A stretch of DNA of 64,000 nt. Source: Flavobacteriales bacterium UBA7878. Its GTDB lineage: Bacteria; Bacteroidota; Bacteroidia; Flavobacteriales; Schleiferiaceae. Numbering within the stretch: the first letter of the stretch is position 1; each line of letters begins with the position of its first letter. The translations under genes were made by a program, and so were the position numbers. The stretch spans positions 1 to 64,000 of the forward strand of contig DLRW01000026.1 in NCBI GenBank assembly GCA_002501205.1, written 5' to 3'. This document shows positions 34,696 through 43,577 of this stretch, in pieces. The notes below the pieces were generated by a model. That model saw nothing but the letters and a program-made list of their open reading frames with translations. It was not told the origin of the DNA and did not search any database.

Positions 34696-36095
34696 TTGTA
34701 ACCTAATAGTTTAAACATTTCTTCTGCCGACTGCTCATTGCGATATACATAGTCGACGATATTGCCTTTCTCGTCCCGATCGATAATCACATGCTTGGGT
34801 GAAGGGATCAGGCAATGCTTTATACCGCCATAGCCGGAAATAGCATCTTGATAGGCTCCGGTGTGGAAGAAACCGATGTAAAGCGGTTCTTCATCATTAT
34901 CTTCATAGGTAGGTAATAATACTTCCTGGTTTAGTTCGTCGGAATTGTAGTAATCGGAGTGATCACAACTGATTCCGCCAATATTTACCCTTTGATATTC
35001 ATGATCCCATTTATTAATGGGCAGGAGAATGAACTTTTCGTGAATGCTCCAGGCATCAGGAATGGTATTCATCAAACTGTTATTGATGATATACCAGCTT
35101 TCGGTATCGTTCTGTTTCTTCTGTTCCAGAACCTTAAAGATGATAGCGCCGGATTCACCTACCGTATATTTTCCAAATTCAGTGAAGATATTAGGATGCG
35201 GAACTTCCTCTGCATCGCAGGCATCACTGATGTTTTGCACGATCTCACGAATCATGTATTCATAATCGTACTCAAAACCCAGGTTGTTGCGAATCGGGAA
35301 ACCGCCACCCAAATTGAAATGAGTAAGGCCCTCGGCTCTCTTCTTGAGTTCGGTATAAAGCTTAATGGCTCGTTTAAATTCACCCCAGTAATAGAGGCTG
35401 TCTTTAATGCCCGAATCCACAAAGAAGTGCAGCATTTTAAGCTCTACCTGTGGATTGTCTTTAATGTGATTCTCGTAAAAATCCAGCATTTCATTATGAC
35501 GAATCCCTAAACGAGAAGTATAGTAGCTCGACTGCGGCTCTTCATTAATAGCCATCCGCAGACCGATCTTAATCTTATTATCACCGGCGAACTTCATTAA
35601 TCGCTCCAGCTCCGTCATGCTATCCAATACCACAATAATATTCTCAAAACCGAGCTCGTGCATTTTTACAATCTTTTGAAGATAGTCGTCGGTTTTGTAG
35701 CCATTGTTTACGATATAGCGGTCCTTGGTAAACTTTCCTTCTTTGTAGAGATTGAGAATAAGATCAATATCAAAGGAGGAAGAAGTCTCCAAATTAACGT
35801 TGTGCTTTAAAGCCTCACTCACCACATGCGAAAAGTGATTGCACTTGGTACAATAACAAAATTGGTATTCGCCTCGGAAGGAAGAGCGCTTAATGGCGCG
35901 ATTAAAAAGGTTGCGCGCTTTTTTGATCTGATCGCCAATCTTAGGCAGATAGATAAAACGGAAAGGAGTTCCGTATTTGTCAATCAGGTGCTTAAGCGAA
36001 ATTCCATGAAAGGTGAGTTGGTCATCACGCAAGTCAAAACCTTCCTGTGGAAAATAATAGGTCTGATCGATCAGATCAAAGTAGGTGTTTTTCAT
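34692..36095 (-). CDS. speA: Arginine decarboxylase (PLP, fold type III)
   Basis: A 467-residue alanine-racemase-fold decarboxylase of the Bacteroidota arginine decarboxylase type. The PLP lysine is likely in YCTKCNHF; the phosphate-binding GGGFPIRNN and the catalytic cysteine region GGISCDHSDYY are present. It makes agmatine from arginine, feeding agmatinase. It is shorter than the E. coli biosynthetic SpeA (over 650 residues) and lacks its inserted domains. It lies 12 bases after ferritin and overlaps speB by four bases, so it belongs to the same message. Diaminopimelate decarboxylase was considered and rejected because of context and the Cys-Asp-His motif. Confidence 0.88.
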   Translation of the reverse strand: MKNTYFDLIDQTYYFPQEGFDLRDDQLTFHGISLKHLIDKYGTPFRFIYLPKIGDQIKKARNLFNRAIKRSSFRGEYQFCYCTKCNHFSHVVSEALKHNVNLETSSSFDIDLILNLYKEGKFTKDRYIVNNGYKTDDYLQKIVKMHELGFENIIVVLDSMTELERLMKFAGDNKIKIGLRMAINEEPQSSYYTSRLGIRHNEMLDFYENHIKDNPQVELKMLHFFVDSGIKDSLYYWGEFKRAIKLYTELKKRAEGLTHFNLGGGFPIRNNLGFEYDYEYMIREIVQNISDACDAEEVPHPNIFTEFGKYTVGESGAIIFKVLEQKKQNDTESWYIINNSLMNTIPDAWSIHEKFILLPINKWDHEYQRVNIGGISCDHSDYYNSDELNQEVLLPTYEDNDEEPLYIGFFHTGAYQDAISGYGGIKHCLIPSPKHVIIDRDEKGNIVDYVYRNEQSAEEMFKLLGYK

Positions 36096-36107
36096 TTACC
36101 GTTCGGC

Positions 36108-36626
36108 TTATTTAGGGTTGTCGTTTGCTGCAGTTTCTACAGTGAGTTGCTTAATGTCGCGGTCAAATAAATACAGTCCGCCTTTATCGTTTCCGATTAA
36201 ATTGATTTTATCCAAAATAGTGCGGGCTACGGCTTCTTCTTCAATCTGTTCTGCCACATACCATTGCAGGAAGTTGTGGGTAGCATAATCTTTCTCTTCT
36301 AAAGCGGTATGCACTAGCTCATTGATGCTGGCCGATACCTTTAATTCATGCTCAAAGAGTTCTTGAAACATATCCTTAAAAGTACCAAAGTCTGATTTAG
36401 GGGCTTTTAACTCGGAAACTATCGCGTGACCACCTCGCTCGTTTACGAATTTCACCAGCTTTAACATGTGCAGGCGTTCCTCATCCGATTGCTCGTACAT
36501 GAAAGAGGCAACCCCTTCTAAACCTTGCACTTCGGCCCAGGAGGCCATGGCTAAATATACTTGAGAGGAGATGGCCTCTACTTGAATTTGATTGTTGAGC
36601 GCTGAAGCTAATTTTTCTGATAGCAT
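36108..36626 (-). CDS. ftnA: Ferritin
   Basis: A 172-residue four-helix-bundle non-haem ferritin. The ferroxidase ligands lie in NNQIQVEAISSQVYLAMASW, EQSDEERLHMLKLVKF and YVAEQIEEEAVA. It stores iron in the cytoplasm and limits oxidative damage. It stands first in the polyamine operon with 12 bases before arginine decarboxylase, an unexpected pairing that could reflect joint stress control. Upstream, GATATTTG (36648-36641, minus) is a one-mismatch -7 box, with the start 14 bases on. Confidence 0.94.
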   Translation of the reverse strand: MLSEKLASALNNQIQVEAISSQVYLAMASWAEVQGLEGVASFMYEQSDEERLHMLKLVKFVNERGGHAIVSELKAPKSDFGTFKDMFQELFEHELKVSASINELVHTALEEKDYATHNFLQWYVAEQIEEEAVARTILDKINLIGNDKGGLYLFDRDIKQLTVETAANDNPK

Positions 36627-36666
36627 GCGTAAATTTTTAGCAAATATCGCATCTGCACGTGGTTTC

Positions 36667-38619
36667 TTAAAATGAATAATGCAATTGCAATTTAAGCTCT
36701 ATTTGAGCATTAGAATAATAAATATCATCGGCAAAGGCAAGTTTGGCTTCGGCCTGCCATTTTCTTGACTTCCAGCGACTATAGATCGAGAGGCGAAGGC
36801 TTTGTCCTCGGTAGGCGGGAATGGAAAAGCTTCTCAGTAAATCAGGTTCATAATCGTAAAATAGGGCTAGGCTTGAAGGATCATTGGCAAGACTGAAACA
36901 CAAACTATGGCGCCATGATCCGGATTTATAAGTCCATTGCTGGGAAAGAAAGCTGGCCACTTGATGCCAATTTTTGGGGATTAGGTAAAATTGTAAGGAA
37001 CTGCGACTGCTCCAGAAAGAGCTAAGTTGCTGCTTATGGACAAATCGAATTTGCCAGTTTTCTTTGCTGCTTCTGCCTAAAGCTGGGTCTCTATTGAGAC
37101 TGGATCCATCCCATTTTTCTTCTTTTTGATTGCGAATGCTGAGTTCTATACTTTGTGAGGATTTAGGGCGCCATTCCTGGATAAAACTAATACGCCTTCC
37201 GGCGGATGGGCCTTCAATTTGGTAGCGCGGCCAAGGGAATTCATAATAGTCTACCTCCAGCAAGCTACGCCATTGGTAAGTCCAATTAGCTTCGATTTGG
37301 TGCAAGATTCCAAACTCACCGGCACTGCCGCTACGAGCGCGGGCATCATTCCAGAAGCCTTGATAATTGACTTGGAACTTGCGCCAAGCTTGCCTGAATT
37401 TAAATCGCTCCCACCAATTGCGTTCCCAACCCAGATTCAGAGCCCAGTCTGCTTCCTGGTCCATGGCCCATTCTCCAAAGAGGTGAAACTGCTGCCACAG
37501 AAATTGCCCAGCCAGAGCATATCCATAATAGCTTTTCCCCTCAACTTTATGGCTTTCACTTAGGTCGGAGGCTTCTATTAGCGGGATGGCGAAATAATGT
37601 TGATGATGCAATAGACTCAGATCAAAACTCTTTCCCTCATAGTGTAGGGCCATGCCCAGAGATTTTAATGGAAGTTGATCTTTAGAACCGAGTTCTTTTT
37701 CATTGCGATGGTATCCTCCACTGCGGATATTGGCCAACATTCCTGCCTTGGTCTTCGTTAAACTGGCATCTAATTCTCGAAAGGAAATAAAGGCTTCAGC
37801 CCGCCAGGTCTTCATTCGATAGCTGGCAGCCGCCCCTCGAAAGAATCTTTGTTCTTCGCTGCCGGCAAAAGCACTTATTCCGCGGGCATAACGTAAGAAT
37901 GGTTGATCGAATCCGGTGGCATTAAAAGCAGAGCCCGACCATAAGCTCAAGCCTTGACCAAAGCTAAAGTGAAAGTCACCTGCTAGAAGTTTTTGCCAAT
38001 TGGAGCTTCTTTGATATTGCAGATAAGCAGCCATATGATCAAATCCATAAGGTAGATGCCAGCCTTCTCCGGGATCTTTCTGGAGAGTCATGCCCAGAGT
38101 TAATCCACTGCGGCTTTGAGCACGGTAAACCAATCGGCTTTCGATAGGATCTCCCCGATAATTGTTTTTTTGATCTGCATCCAGATTCCGTTGATTAAGC
38201 TGCCATCTCCAGGCCAATTGATGGCTTTTAATATTCTGGAAACTCCGCCAGTTTAGTGAAAAGGACTTTTCTTTTGTTTCAAAGCTTAAAATGGGGGCCA
38301 GCATTTTAATCCTTTCTTTTTCAAAGCCTTTAATTAGGCTAAGCTCAACGAGAGATAATAATGAGCCGTATCGCTCACGGTATTGGATAAGATTGTGGAC
38401 CTGAAAGACATTGAATAATCCGGTTTCCATTAATTGCCGTCGGCTCCACAAATTGATTTCAATGGGTCTTTGTTCCCAGTTCTGCAATTGATTGGCCCAT
38501 TGTTCCAGGGCATCCGGATTTTGCTCACTTAAAGAGTTTTGTTCTAATTGTTGTTCCCATAAACTTTGAGCATTTAGCTCATGGCCAATCAATAGGAAAA
38601 GGATTATTCGCCAAATCAT
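36667..38619 (-). CDS. Helix-hairpin-helix envelope protein with predicted barrel
   Basis: A 650-residue protein with signal peptide MIWRIILFLLIGHELNAQ, a paired helix-hairpin-helix region at about 55-110 (INLWSRRQLMETGLFNVFQV then LLSLVELSLIKGF), and a long C-terminal region of short aromatic-rich strands ending in FKLQLHYSF-like pattern (ELKLQLHYSF), typical of outer-membrane barrels. The helix-hairpin-helix fold usually binds DNA, as in ComEA. An exported protein joining it to a barrel is a candidate DNA-uptake or DNA-binding outer-membrane factor; this is inference. The start at 38619 forms ATGA with the stop of the preceding gene, so I prefer it to the longer reading from 38673. Confidence 0.82.
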   Translation of the reverse strand: MIWRIILFLLIGHELNAQSLWEQQLEQNSLSEQNPDALEQWANQLQNWEQRPIEINLWSRRQLMETGLFNVFQVHNLIQYRERYGSLLSLVELSLIKGFEKERIKMLAPILSFETKEKSFSLNWRSFQNIKSHQLAWRWQLNQRNLDADQKNNYRGDPIESRLVYRAQSRSGLTLGMTLQKDPGEGWHLPYGFDHMAAYLQYQRSSNWQKLLAGDFHFSFGQGLSLWSGSAFNATGFDQPFLRYARGISAFAGSEEQRFFRGAAASYRMKTWRAEAFISFRELDASLTKTKAGMLANIRSGGYHRNEKELGSKDQLPLKSLGMALHYEGKSFDLSLLHHQHYFAIPLIEASDLSESHKVEGKSYYGYALAGQFLWQQFHLFGEWAMDQEADWALNLGWERNWWERFKFRQAWRKFQVNYQGFWNDARARSGSAGEFGILHQIEANWTYQWRSLLEVDYYEFPWPRYQIEGPSAGRRISFIQEWRPKSSQSIELSIRNQKEEKWDGSSLNRDPALGRSSKENWQIRFVHKQQLSSFWSSRSSLQFYLIPKNWHQVASFLSQQWTYKSGSWRHSLCFSLANDPSSLALFYDYEPDLLRSFSIPAYRGQSLRLSIYSRWKSRKWQAEAKLAFADDIYYSNAQIELKLQLHYSF

Positions 38620-39383
38620 AACCAGCCATAGCTTAAGCTGATTTGTTGCCCGGCACCCAGGGCTTTTTGCCACTGAAAACCCAGATCTAAAACCCAGGCC
38701 TTCCAGCGAAAGCCCAATCCCGCTCGATAATCTACTGCTTGTTTAAGCTTAAAACCCTGTCTTAGAAAGAGCCAATCTTTAAAATTGTATTCCAAAGCAA
38801 ATGCACCAAAGCTCGGGCTTTGTTGAGGTAGACTGATCCCCAAAAGGAGCCTTAAGCCTTTGAAGCCCTGAAAACTCATTTGACTGTCCAGGCTCAGCTT
38901 GGGTCTCAATGGCTGTTTGCTAATTTGTAAGCGATTAGACCATTGCCAGTTCTTAGTAGGGTGGTAATCCCAGAAGAGTTGACTAGTCATGTGCAAGGCC
39001 TTATCCTGTTCTACAATTTGTTTTTGCACTAAATCCAGGCGAATACCTATGGCCATTTTAGGGCTGAGTTCCAGTCCGAAGGCCATTGCCAAAATTTGCT
39101 CTCTGTAGTGCGTTGGTCCCCATTGTTGTAGGAGTATGCCATAGTGTTTGCGCTGTGCGGAATGGCCAAAACTGATGCTAGCTTGATTAAGGTCTTTCAG
39201 GCCGGGCCAAATACAGCTATGCAGGGCCAGTCGCTGCTTGTAATGAACTTTCTTTGCGGGATTGGCGAAAATCAAAGCTTGGGGGCCAAGCAAGTTGAGA
39301 TCCGCCAATGCTGCACTTTGGGCCTGAAAGTGCTGACTGCTAAGGCTAAAGGGGATAAGTAATAGGCTAAAGAGAATTCGCAT
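38616..39383 (-). CDS. Predicted outer-membrane barrel protein, PorV/PorP-like size
   Basis: A 255-residue exported protein: signal peptide MRILFSLLLIPFSLSSQHFQ, then amphipathic strands with many aromatic residues and a final LSYGWL. The opening QSAALADLNLLGPQALIFAN resembles Bacteroidota barrel proteins that begin with an Ala-Asn-Pro rich segment. No enzyme motif is seen. It is coupled to the helix-hairpin-helix protein by a four-base overlap, so the two probably form one complex or pathway. Function unknown. Confidence 0.75.
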   Translation of the reverse strand: MRILFSLLLIPFSLSSQHFQAQSAALADLNLLGPQALIFANPAKKVHYKQRLALHSCIWPGLKDLNQASISFGHSAQRKHYGILLQQWGPTHYREQILAMAFGLELSPKMAIGIRLDLVQKQIVEQDKALHMTSQLFWDYHPTKNWQWSNRLQISKQPLRPKLSLDSQMSFQGFKGLRLLLGISLPQQSPSFGAFALEYNFKDWLFLRQGFKLKQAVDYRAGLGFRWKAWVLDLGFQWQKALGAGQQISLSYGWL

Positions 39384-39456
39384 GAGTCAAATCTAGAAGG
39401 AGGTCCATCTTATAGCGTGATGGCAAACGTTTACTAATCCACTTTAAACGCTTGTC

Positions 39457-39464
39457 TAAATTTG
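39457..39464 (+). promoter_or_regulatory. -7 box for histidine kinase operon
   Basis: A perfect TAAATTTG, 32 bases before the ATG at 39497. It lies downstream of the TTG at 39452 that opens the longest frame, which argues for the ATG as true start. No TTG at the -33 position. Confidence 0.45.
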
Positions 39465-39496
39465 GTTTAATTCGGCATTGGCAATACCTTTCGCAG

Positions 39497-42328
39497 ATGG
39501 CTCGTGCTCAGCAGTACCTAGCATTTTTCCTTTTGGTTTGCCTTTTTTCAGCAAAGGCACAAGAGGCTGTATTTGAGCGCATTGGCTTAGAAGAAGGTCT
39601 GCCCACCCTCAGTATAACCGACATGGTTCGAGGTCCTGAAGGCTTTATTTGGATGGCCAGTGAAGGAGCGGGATTACTACGTTACGATGGCTACCGATTT
39701 GAGAATTTTGGCCTGAAGGAATTTCCTTTAATCAATCAAGTTGTTCGCAGTTATAAGGGAAGTCGGCTCTATATTCAAGATGGTCGGCGTTTGGCGGAGT
39801 TTCAGGGCAAGGATTTTAAATTAATACCCCTGCCTGAAGGAGCTCGGATTCTGGATATCTGTGATTTTAAAGGTAGTCTCTACGTGGCCCTTTCGAAAGG
39901 CATATATCATTGGGACGGGGATTCCCTTTTCTTCCATTCTGCAATACCCGAGGGCTTTAAGGATATAGGACAGCTTGAGAATCAATTGGTGCTCTGTACT
40001 TCAGAAGTGCTTTATGCTTGGCAAGATGCCTGGCGGCCTATAGATAGTAGTACTTATATAAGCTTGGCAAATGGTAGGGCCGATTTTTATTTAGCTCATG
40101 GCATGCTATTTAACTCAAAGGCCGCTCCTTTGGAACCTGATTTTCAAAGAGGTGATAGTATTGCTTTTGCCCTAAGCAATTCCTCCTTTAATGTCTTGGT
40201 AGACCAGCAATATATCTATCTCCAAAATCGAATTGAATCTGATGGGAAGGCATTCATTGCTATAGATTATCAGGGCTATTTCAATGCTTCAGAGATCAAA
40301 GGTGTTTATAGCTTTCAAGGTTTGGTTCTCTTATGTACCAGCCGGGGAATCTTCAAAATGCAAAGTCCGTTTTTTAGGGAATACATTCGAAAGATGCCTT
40401 TGCTGAACCTTTCGGTGGATGAGAATACTGTTTTTTTGGGGACACCATTTGGTTTGGAGTTGTGGCCCTTGCAAAAGGTAATTTCACTGAAAGGCCTGGT
40501 CCTGGCTTCATTGGTTCAAAACGATACGATATACATTGCCACTGAGGCGGGCTTGTATTATAAAGTTGAAGGCCAGGAAGCCATTCATACAACCCCAATT
40601 GATGGCTTTGTATTTAGCCTGGGTAAAGGTAATGGCGAAATATGGGCTGCGGGCAGCAGTGGTATTTGGCGCTTGAAGTCTGGGAAATGGCAACGAATTT
40701 TATCGGATGAAGAGCTGGGTTTTGCCAGCATTTTTTCCATTCAATACCTGCCTCAGGATGGCTTTTGGTTTGCCTCTTATACCCAGGGGCTGTGGCATTT
40801 TGATGGCAGTACCTGGCAGCATTATCAAGAGCTGGCTGGCGTGAATCTGGATAGCATTAGTATGAGTGCCGTACAGCCTTTGCCTGGTAGGCGCTTAGCG
40901 GTGGGTACCATTAGCAATGGACTATATATTATTGATCGTTCATCTTCAAAGGCTCATTTATATGGCTTGAAAGATTTGGAATTTGCTGAGATCCGTGCCT
41001 TTGCATTGAGCGAAGGCGAACTGTGGATTGGCACCAATAAGGGTCTGGTAAGCTTATCCGATGTAAAGGAAAGTCACAAGGCGGGAGAGTCGGCTCAGAT
41101 TCATTTTTTTGGCCCACCGGTTAATGGGGGAGCCCTGAAGGAAAAGCAAGGTGAGCTCTATGCTGCTGGTGAAGAAGGTCTATTTATTTGGGATTTTAAA
41201 CGCTTTAAGCAAAACCATCATCCTGGGGTCTTAGCTCTCCTGGAAGCGGAATTATTAAGAGACGAAAACACGGCGGACTTAAATAGGTGGTCAACCGAAG
41301 CTTTCAGCGGATTAAGGGAGTTTACGGAATTGGACCATGATCAAAATTACCTCCGCTTTCGCTATGGCTTGCGCAGTATAGTATTGCCTGAGCTTATTCA
41401 ATATCGTTACCGATTAATCGGGCAAAGTGAAAACTGGACCTATGCCGGTACACGCAGAGAGGCCTTGTTTAGTGATTTGAAAGCTGGTCGTTATACCCTG
41501 GAAGTTGAGTCGCGCTATCCCTGGCAAGGCTGGTCCCTCAGCGCCAAGCCTTATGTTTTTGTGGTGAAGGAGGCAGTTTGGCGCACCTGGTGGTTCTGGT
41601 CTTTAATCGCATTAGCTCTTTTCGGATTGGCCTATGTGTATCTACGCGATCGTTGGCAAAGGAGGGAGGAGCGTTTACGCCTGGAAAATGATCTTTTGGA
41701 GATGGAACGTAAGGCCTTGCGTTTGCAAATGAACCCGCATTTTATCTTTAATGCCCTGGACAGTATTTCCAGTTTTATTTTTAAGCAAGATCCGAAGATG
41801 GCCGTGCGTTATCTCAACAATTTCGCAAAATTGATGAGGTTAACCCTTGAATCATCAATGGAGCATATTCATCCGGTGGAAACAGAGGTTTCGGTTTTGA
41901 AGAACTATCTTGAATTGGAAAAACTGCGTTTCAATAATAAATTTGAGTACGAGATTGAAGTAGATGAGGAACTGGATTATGATATTGGCCTTCCGCCGAT
42001 GTTAATTCAGCCTCATGTTGAAAATGCAATCTTACACGGACTCAAGCCCAAGGAAGGAACTGGCTTTATCCATATCAGCTTTAAGCTGGATGGAGAGCTC
42101 CTTTGCTGCACAATTGAAGATGATGGAATAGGCCGGGAAAAAGCCAAAGATCTGCCTAACAAGAAGGCACATCGTAGCATGGCAACTCAGATTAATAAGG
42201 ATAGGATCGATCTCCTGAAACGATCCATGAACGATGTGATCGACCTGAAGATCATTGATAAATACAACCAACAAGGGGAAGCTTGTGGCACCAAAGTGAT
42301 CATACGTTTACCCGCTCAAGAATTATAA
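39497..42328 (+). CDS. LytS-type histidine kinase with propeller sensor
   Basis: A 943-residue membrane kinase. Signal peptide MARAQQYLAFFLLVCLFSAK; a long two-component-regulator propeller (about 25-600) with repeats like GFIWMASEGAGLLRYDG and GELWIGTNKGLVSL; a Y_Y_Y immunoglobulin-like domain (about 610-695); one membrane helix (about 697-717); a short coiled coil; then the LytS kinase core with phospho-acceptor His748 in LQMNPHFIFNALDSIS and ATP-binding LPPMLIQPHVENAILHGLKP and EDDGIGREKA. It senses an unknown periplasmic signal. The LytTR regulator follows two bases later. Unlike hybrid regulators of glycan operons, it has no receiver or AraC domain. Confidence 0.93.
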   Translation: MARAQQYLAFFLLVCLFSAKAQEAVFERIGLEEGLPTLSITDMVRGPEGFIWMASEGAGLLRYDGYRFENFGLKEFPLINQVVRSYKGSRLYIQDGRRLAEFQGKDFKLIPLPEGARILDICDFKGSLYVALSKGIYHWDGDSLFFHSAIPEGFKDIGQLENQLVLCTSEVLYAWQDAWRPIDSSTYISLANGRADFYLAHGMLFNSKAAPLEPDFQRGDSIAFALSNSSFNVLVDQQYIYLQNRIESDGKAFIAIDYQGYFNASEIKGVYSFQGLVLLCTSRGIFKMQSPFFREYIRKMPLLNLSVDENTVFLGTPFGLELWPLQKVISLKGLVLASLVQNDTIYIATEAGLYYKVEGQEAIHTTPIDGFVFSLGKGNGEIWAAGSSGIWRLKSGKWQRILSDEELGFASIFSIQYLPQDGFWFASYTQGLWHFDGSTWQHYQELAGVNLDSISMSAVQPLPGRRLAVGTISNGLYIIDRSSSKAHLYGLKDLEFAEIRAFALSEGELWIGTNKGLVSLSDVKESHKAGESAQIHFFGPPVNGGALKEKQGELYAAGEEGLFIWDFKRFKQNHHPGVLALLEAELLRDENTADLNRWSTEAFSGLREFTELDHDQNYLRFRYGLRSIVLPELIQYRYRLIGQSENWTYAGTRREALFSDLKAGRYTLEVESRYPWQGWSLSAKPYVFVVKEAVWRTWWFWSLIALALFGLAYVYLRDRWQRREERLRLENDLLEMERKALRLQMNPHFIFNALDSISSFIFKQDPKMAVRYLNNFAKLMRLTLESSMEHIHPVETEVSVLKNYLELEKLRFNNKFEYEIEVDEELDYDIGLPPMLIQPHVENAILHGLKPKEGTGFIHISFKLDGELLCCTIEDDGIGREKAKDLPNKKAHRSMATQINKDRIDLLKRSMNDVIDLKIIDKYNQQGEACGTKVIIRLPAQEL

Positions 42329-42330
42329 AT

Positions 42331-43092
42331 ATGCTCAGAGCAGTTATTATCGACGACGAACAAAATTCGCGAGAAGCCTTAGTGGGAAAATTAGATTTGT
42401 TTTGCCCGGAACTGGAAATTGCCGGACAAGGAGGCTCCGTACAAGAAGGCTTAGAATTATTAAATCTGGAGGATATAGATGTTCTTTTTCTGGATATTGA
42501 TCTGGCCGGAGAAAGTGGCTTCGATCTTTTAAATGACCTTACGGCGGATGAGACTAAAAAGCATCCTGCGGTAATTTTCATTACCGCCCATGACGAATTC
42601 GCCATCCAAGCGATTAAGTTTAGCGCGCTTGATTATCTCCTTAAGCCGGTTGATCCGGAAGAATTGGTGAAAGCCGTACGGAAGGTGGAAAGTGAAAAGG
42701 GCTTACCTAAAAAAGCTAGCAATTTCAATGTACTGGTGGAGAATATTCGCCAGGCCTCCGATTCGCCTAAAAAGATTGTGGTGCCTACCTCCGATGGAAT
42801 GCACGTCATTCGATTGACTGATATTATCCGATTGGAGAGTAGTTCCAATTACACCACTTTCTTCCTAAATGGGCAAAAGAATCTCCTGGCATCCAAAACC
42901 TTAAAGGAATTTGACATGATGCTGGAAGGCTATAATTTCCTGCGCATCCACAAATCTCATTTGGTGAATGTGAACTATCTGAAGAAGTACGTGCAAACGG
43001 ATGGTGGCTACCTTATTTTGGAAGATGGTAGTCGAATTCCAGTGGCCAACCGCAAGAAGGAACAGTTAATGAGCCTCCTTAAAAATCTTTAA
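42331..43092 (+). CDS. LytTR-family response regulator
   Basis: A 253-residue regulator. The receiver has Asp8-Asp9, phospho-acceptor Asp55 in LFLDIDLAGESG, ITAHDEF and Lys105 in YLLKPVDPEE. The LytTR DNA-binding domain occupies about 150-250, with IIRLESSSNYTTFFLNGQKN, YNFLRIHKSHLVNVNYLKKY and LEDGSRIPVANRKKE. It pairs with the kinase two bases upstream. The start at 42331 is chosen because the receiver begins MLRAVIIDDE; the frame from 42283 lies within the kinase gene. Targets are unknown. Its stop overlaps the convergent purE stop by four bases. Confidence 0.95.
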   Translation: MLRAVIIDDEQNSREALVGKLDLFCPELEIAGQGGSVQEGLELLNLEDIDVLFLDIDLAGESGFDLLNDLTADETKKHPAVIFITAHDEFAIQAIKFSALDYLLKPVDPEELVKAVRKVESEKGLPKKASNFNVLVENIRQASDSPKKIVVPTSDGMHVIRLTDIIRLESSSNYTTFFLNGQKNLLASKTLKEFDMMLEGYNFLRIHKSHLVNVNYLKKYVQTDGGYLILEDGSRIPVANRKKEQLMSLLKNL

Positions 43093-43577
43093 GAATTGAG
43101 CTTCTCGCGGGAAGCGATCACTTTGGCTTTTAAGCCTTCCTTATAATCGATAATATTTTGAAGTACTTCCGGAACGTGGCTGCCTATAATTTGGGCGGCC
43201 AAAATTCCAGCATTCTTAGCTCCGTCCAGGGCTACAGTTGCCACCGGTACTCCACCTGGCATTTGCAGAATCGATAGAACTGAGTCCCAGCCATCAATAG
43301 AGTTCCGGCTTTTTACGGGTACTCCAATTACAGGAAGTGGACTCATAGAAGCAACCATTCCGGGTAAATGCGCTGCACCCCCCGCGCCGGCAATAATCAC
43401 TTTAATTCCTTTTTCATGAGCGGTCTTCGCAAAGTCGAACATGATTTCGGGGGTGCGGTGGGCTGAAACAATATTTACTTCGGCTTTAACACCTAATTCT
43501 TTAAGTACATCCAGGGCTTCTTGCATTACAGGCAGATCGCTCTGGCTTCCCATGATTACACTTACTTGGGCGCTCAT
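43089..43577 (-). CDS. purE: N5-carboxyaminoimidazole ribonucleotide mutase
   Basis: A 162-residue class I PurE that rearranges N5-CAIR to CAIR in purine synthesis. Hallmarks: IMGSQSDLPVM, NIVSAHRTPEIM with the catalytic histidine, and IAGAGGAAHLPGMVAS. The start overlaps the purK stop by four bases, matching the usual purK-purE pairing. Confidence 0.97.
   Translation of the reverse strand: MSAQVSVIMGSQSDLPVMQEALDVLKELGVKAEVNIVSAHRTPEIMFDFAKTAHEKGIKVIIAGAGGAAHLPGMVASMSPLPVIGVPVKSRNSIDGWDSVLSILQMPGGVPVATVALDGAKNAGILAAQIIGSHVPEVLQNIIDYKEGLKAKVIASREKLNS

Noticed and set aside
39452..39496. TTG start of the histidine kinase at 39452
   Set aside because: A perfect -7 box at 39457-39464 lies within this extension; the ATG at 39497 starts a good signal peptide.
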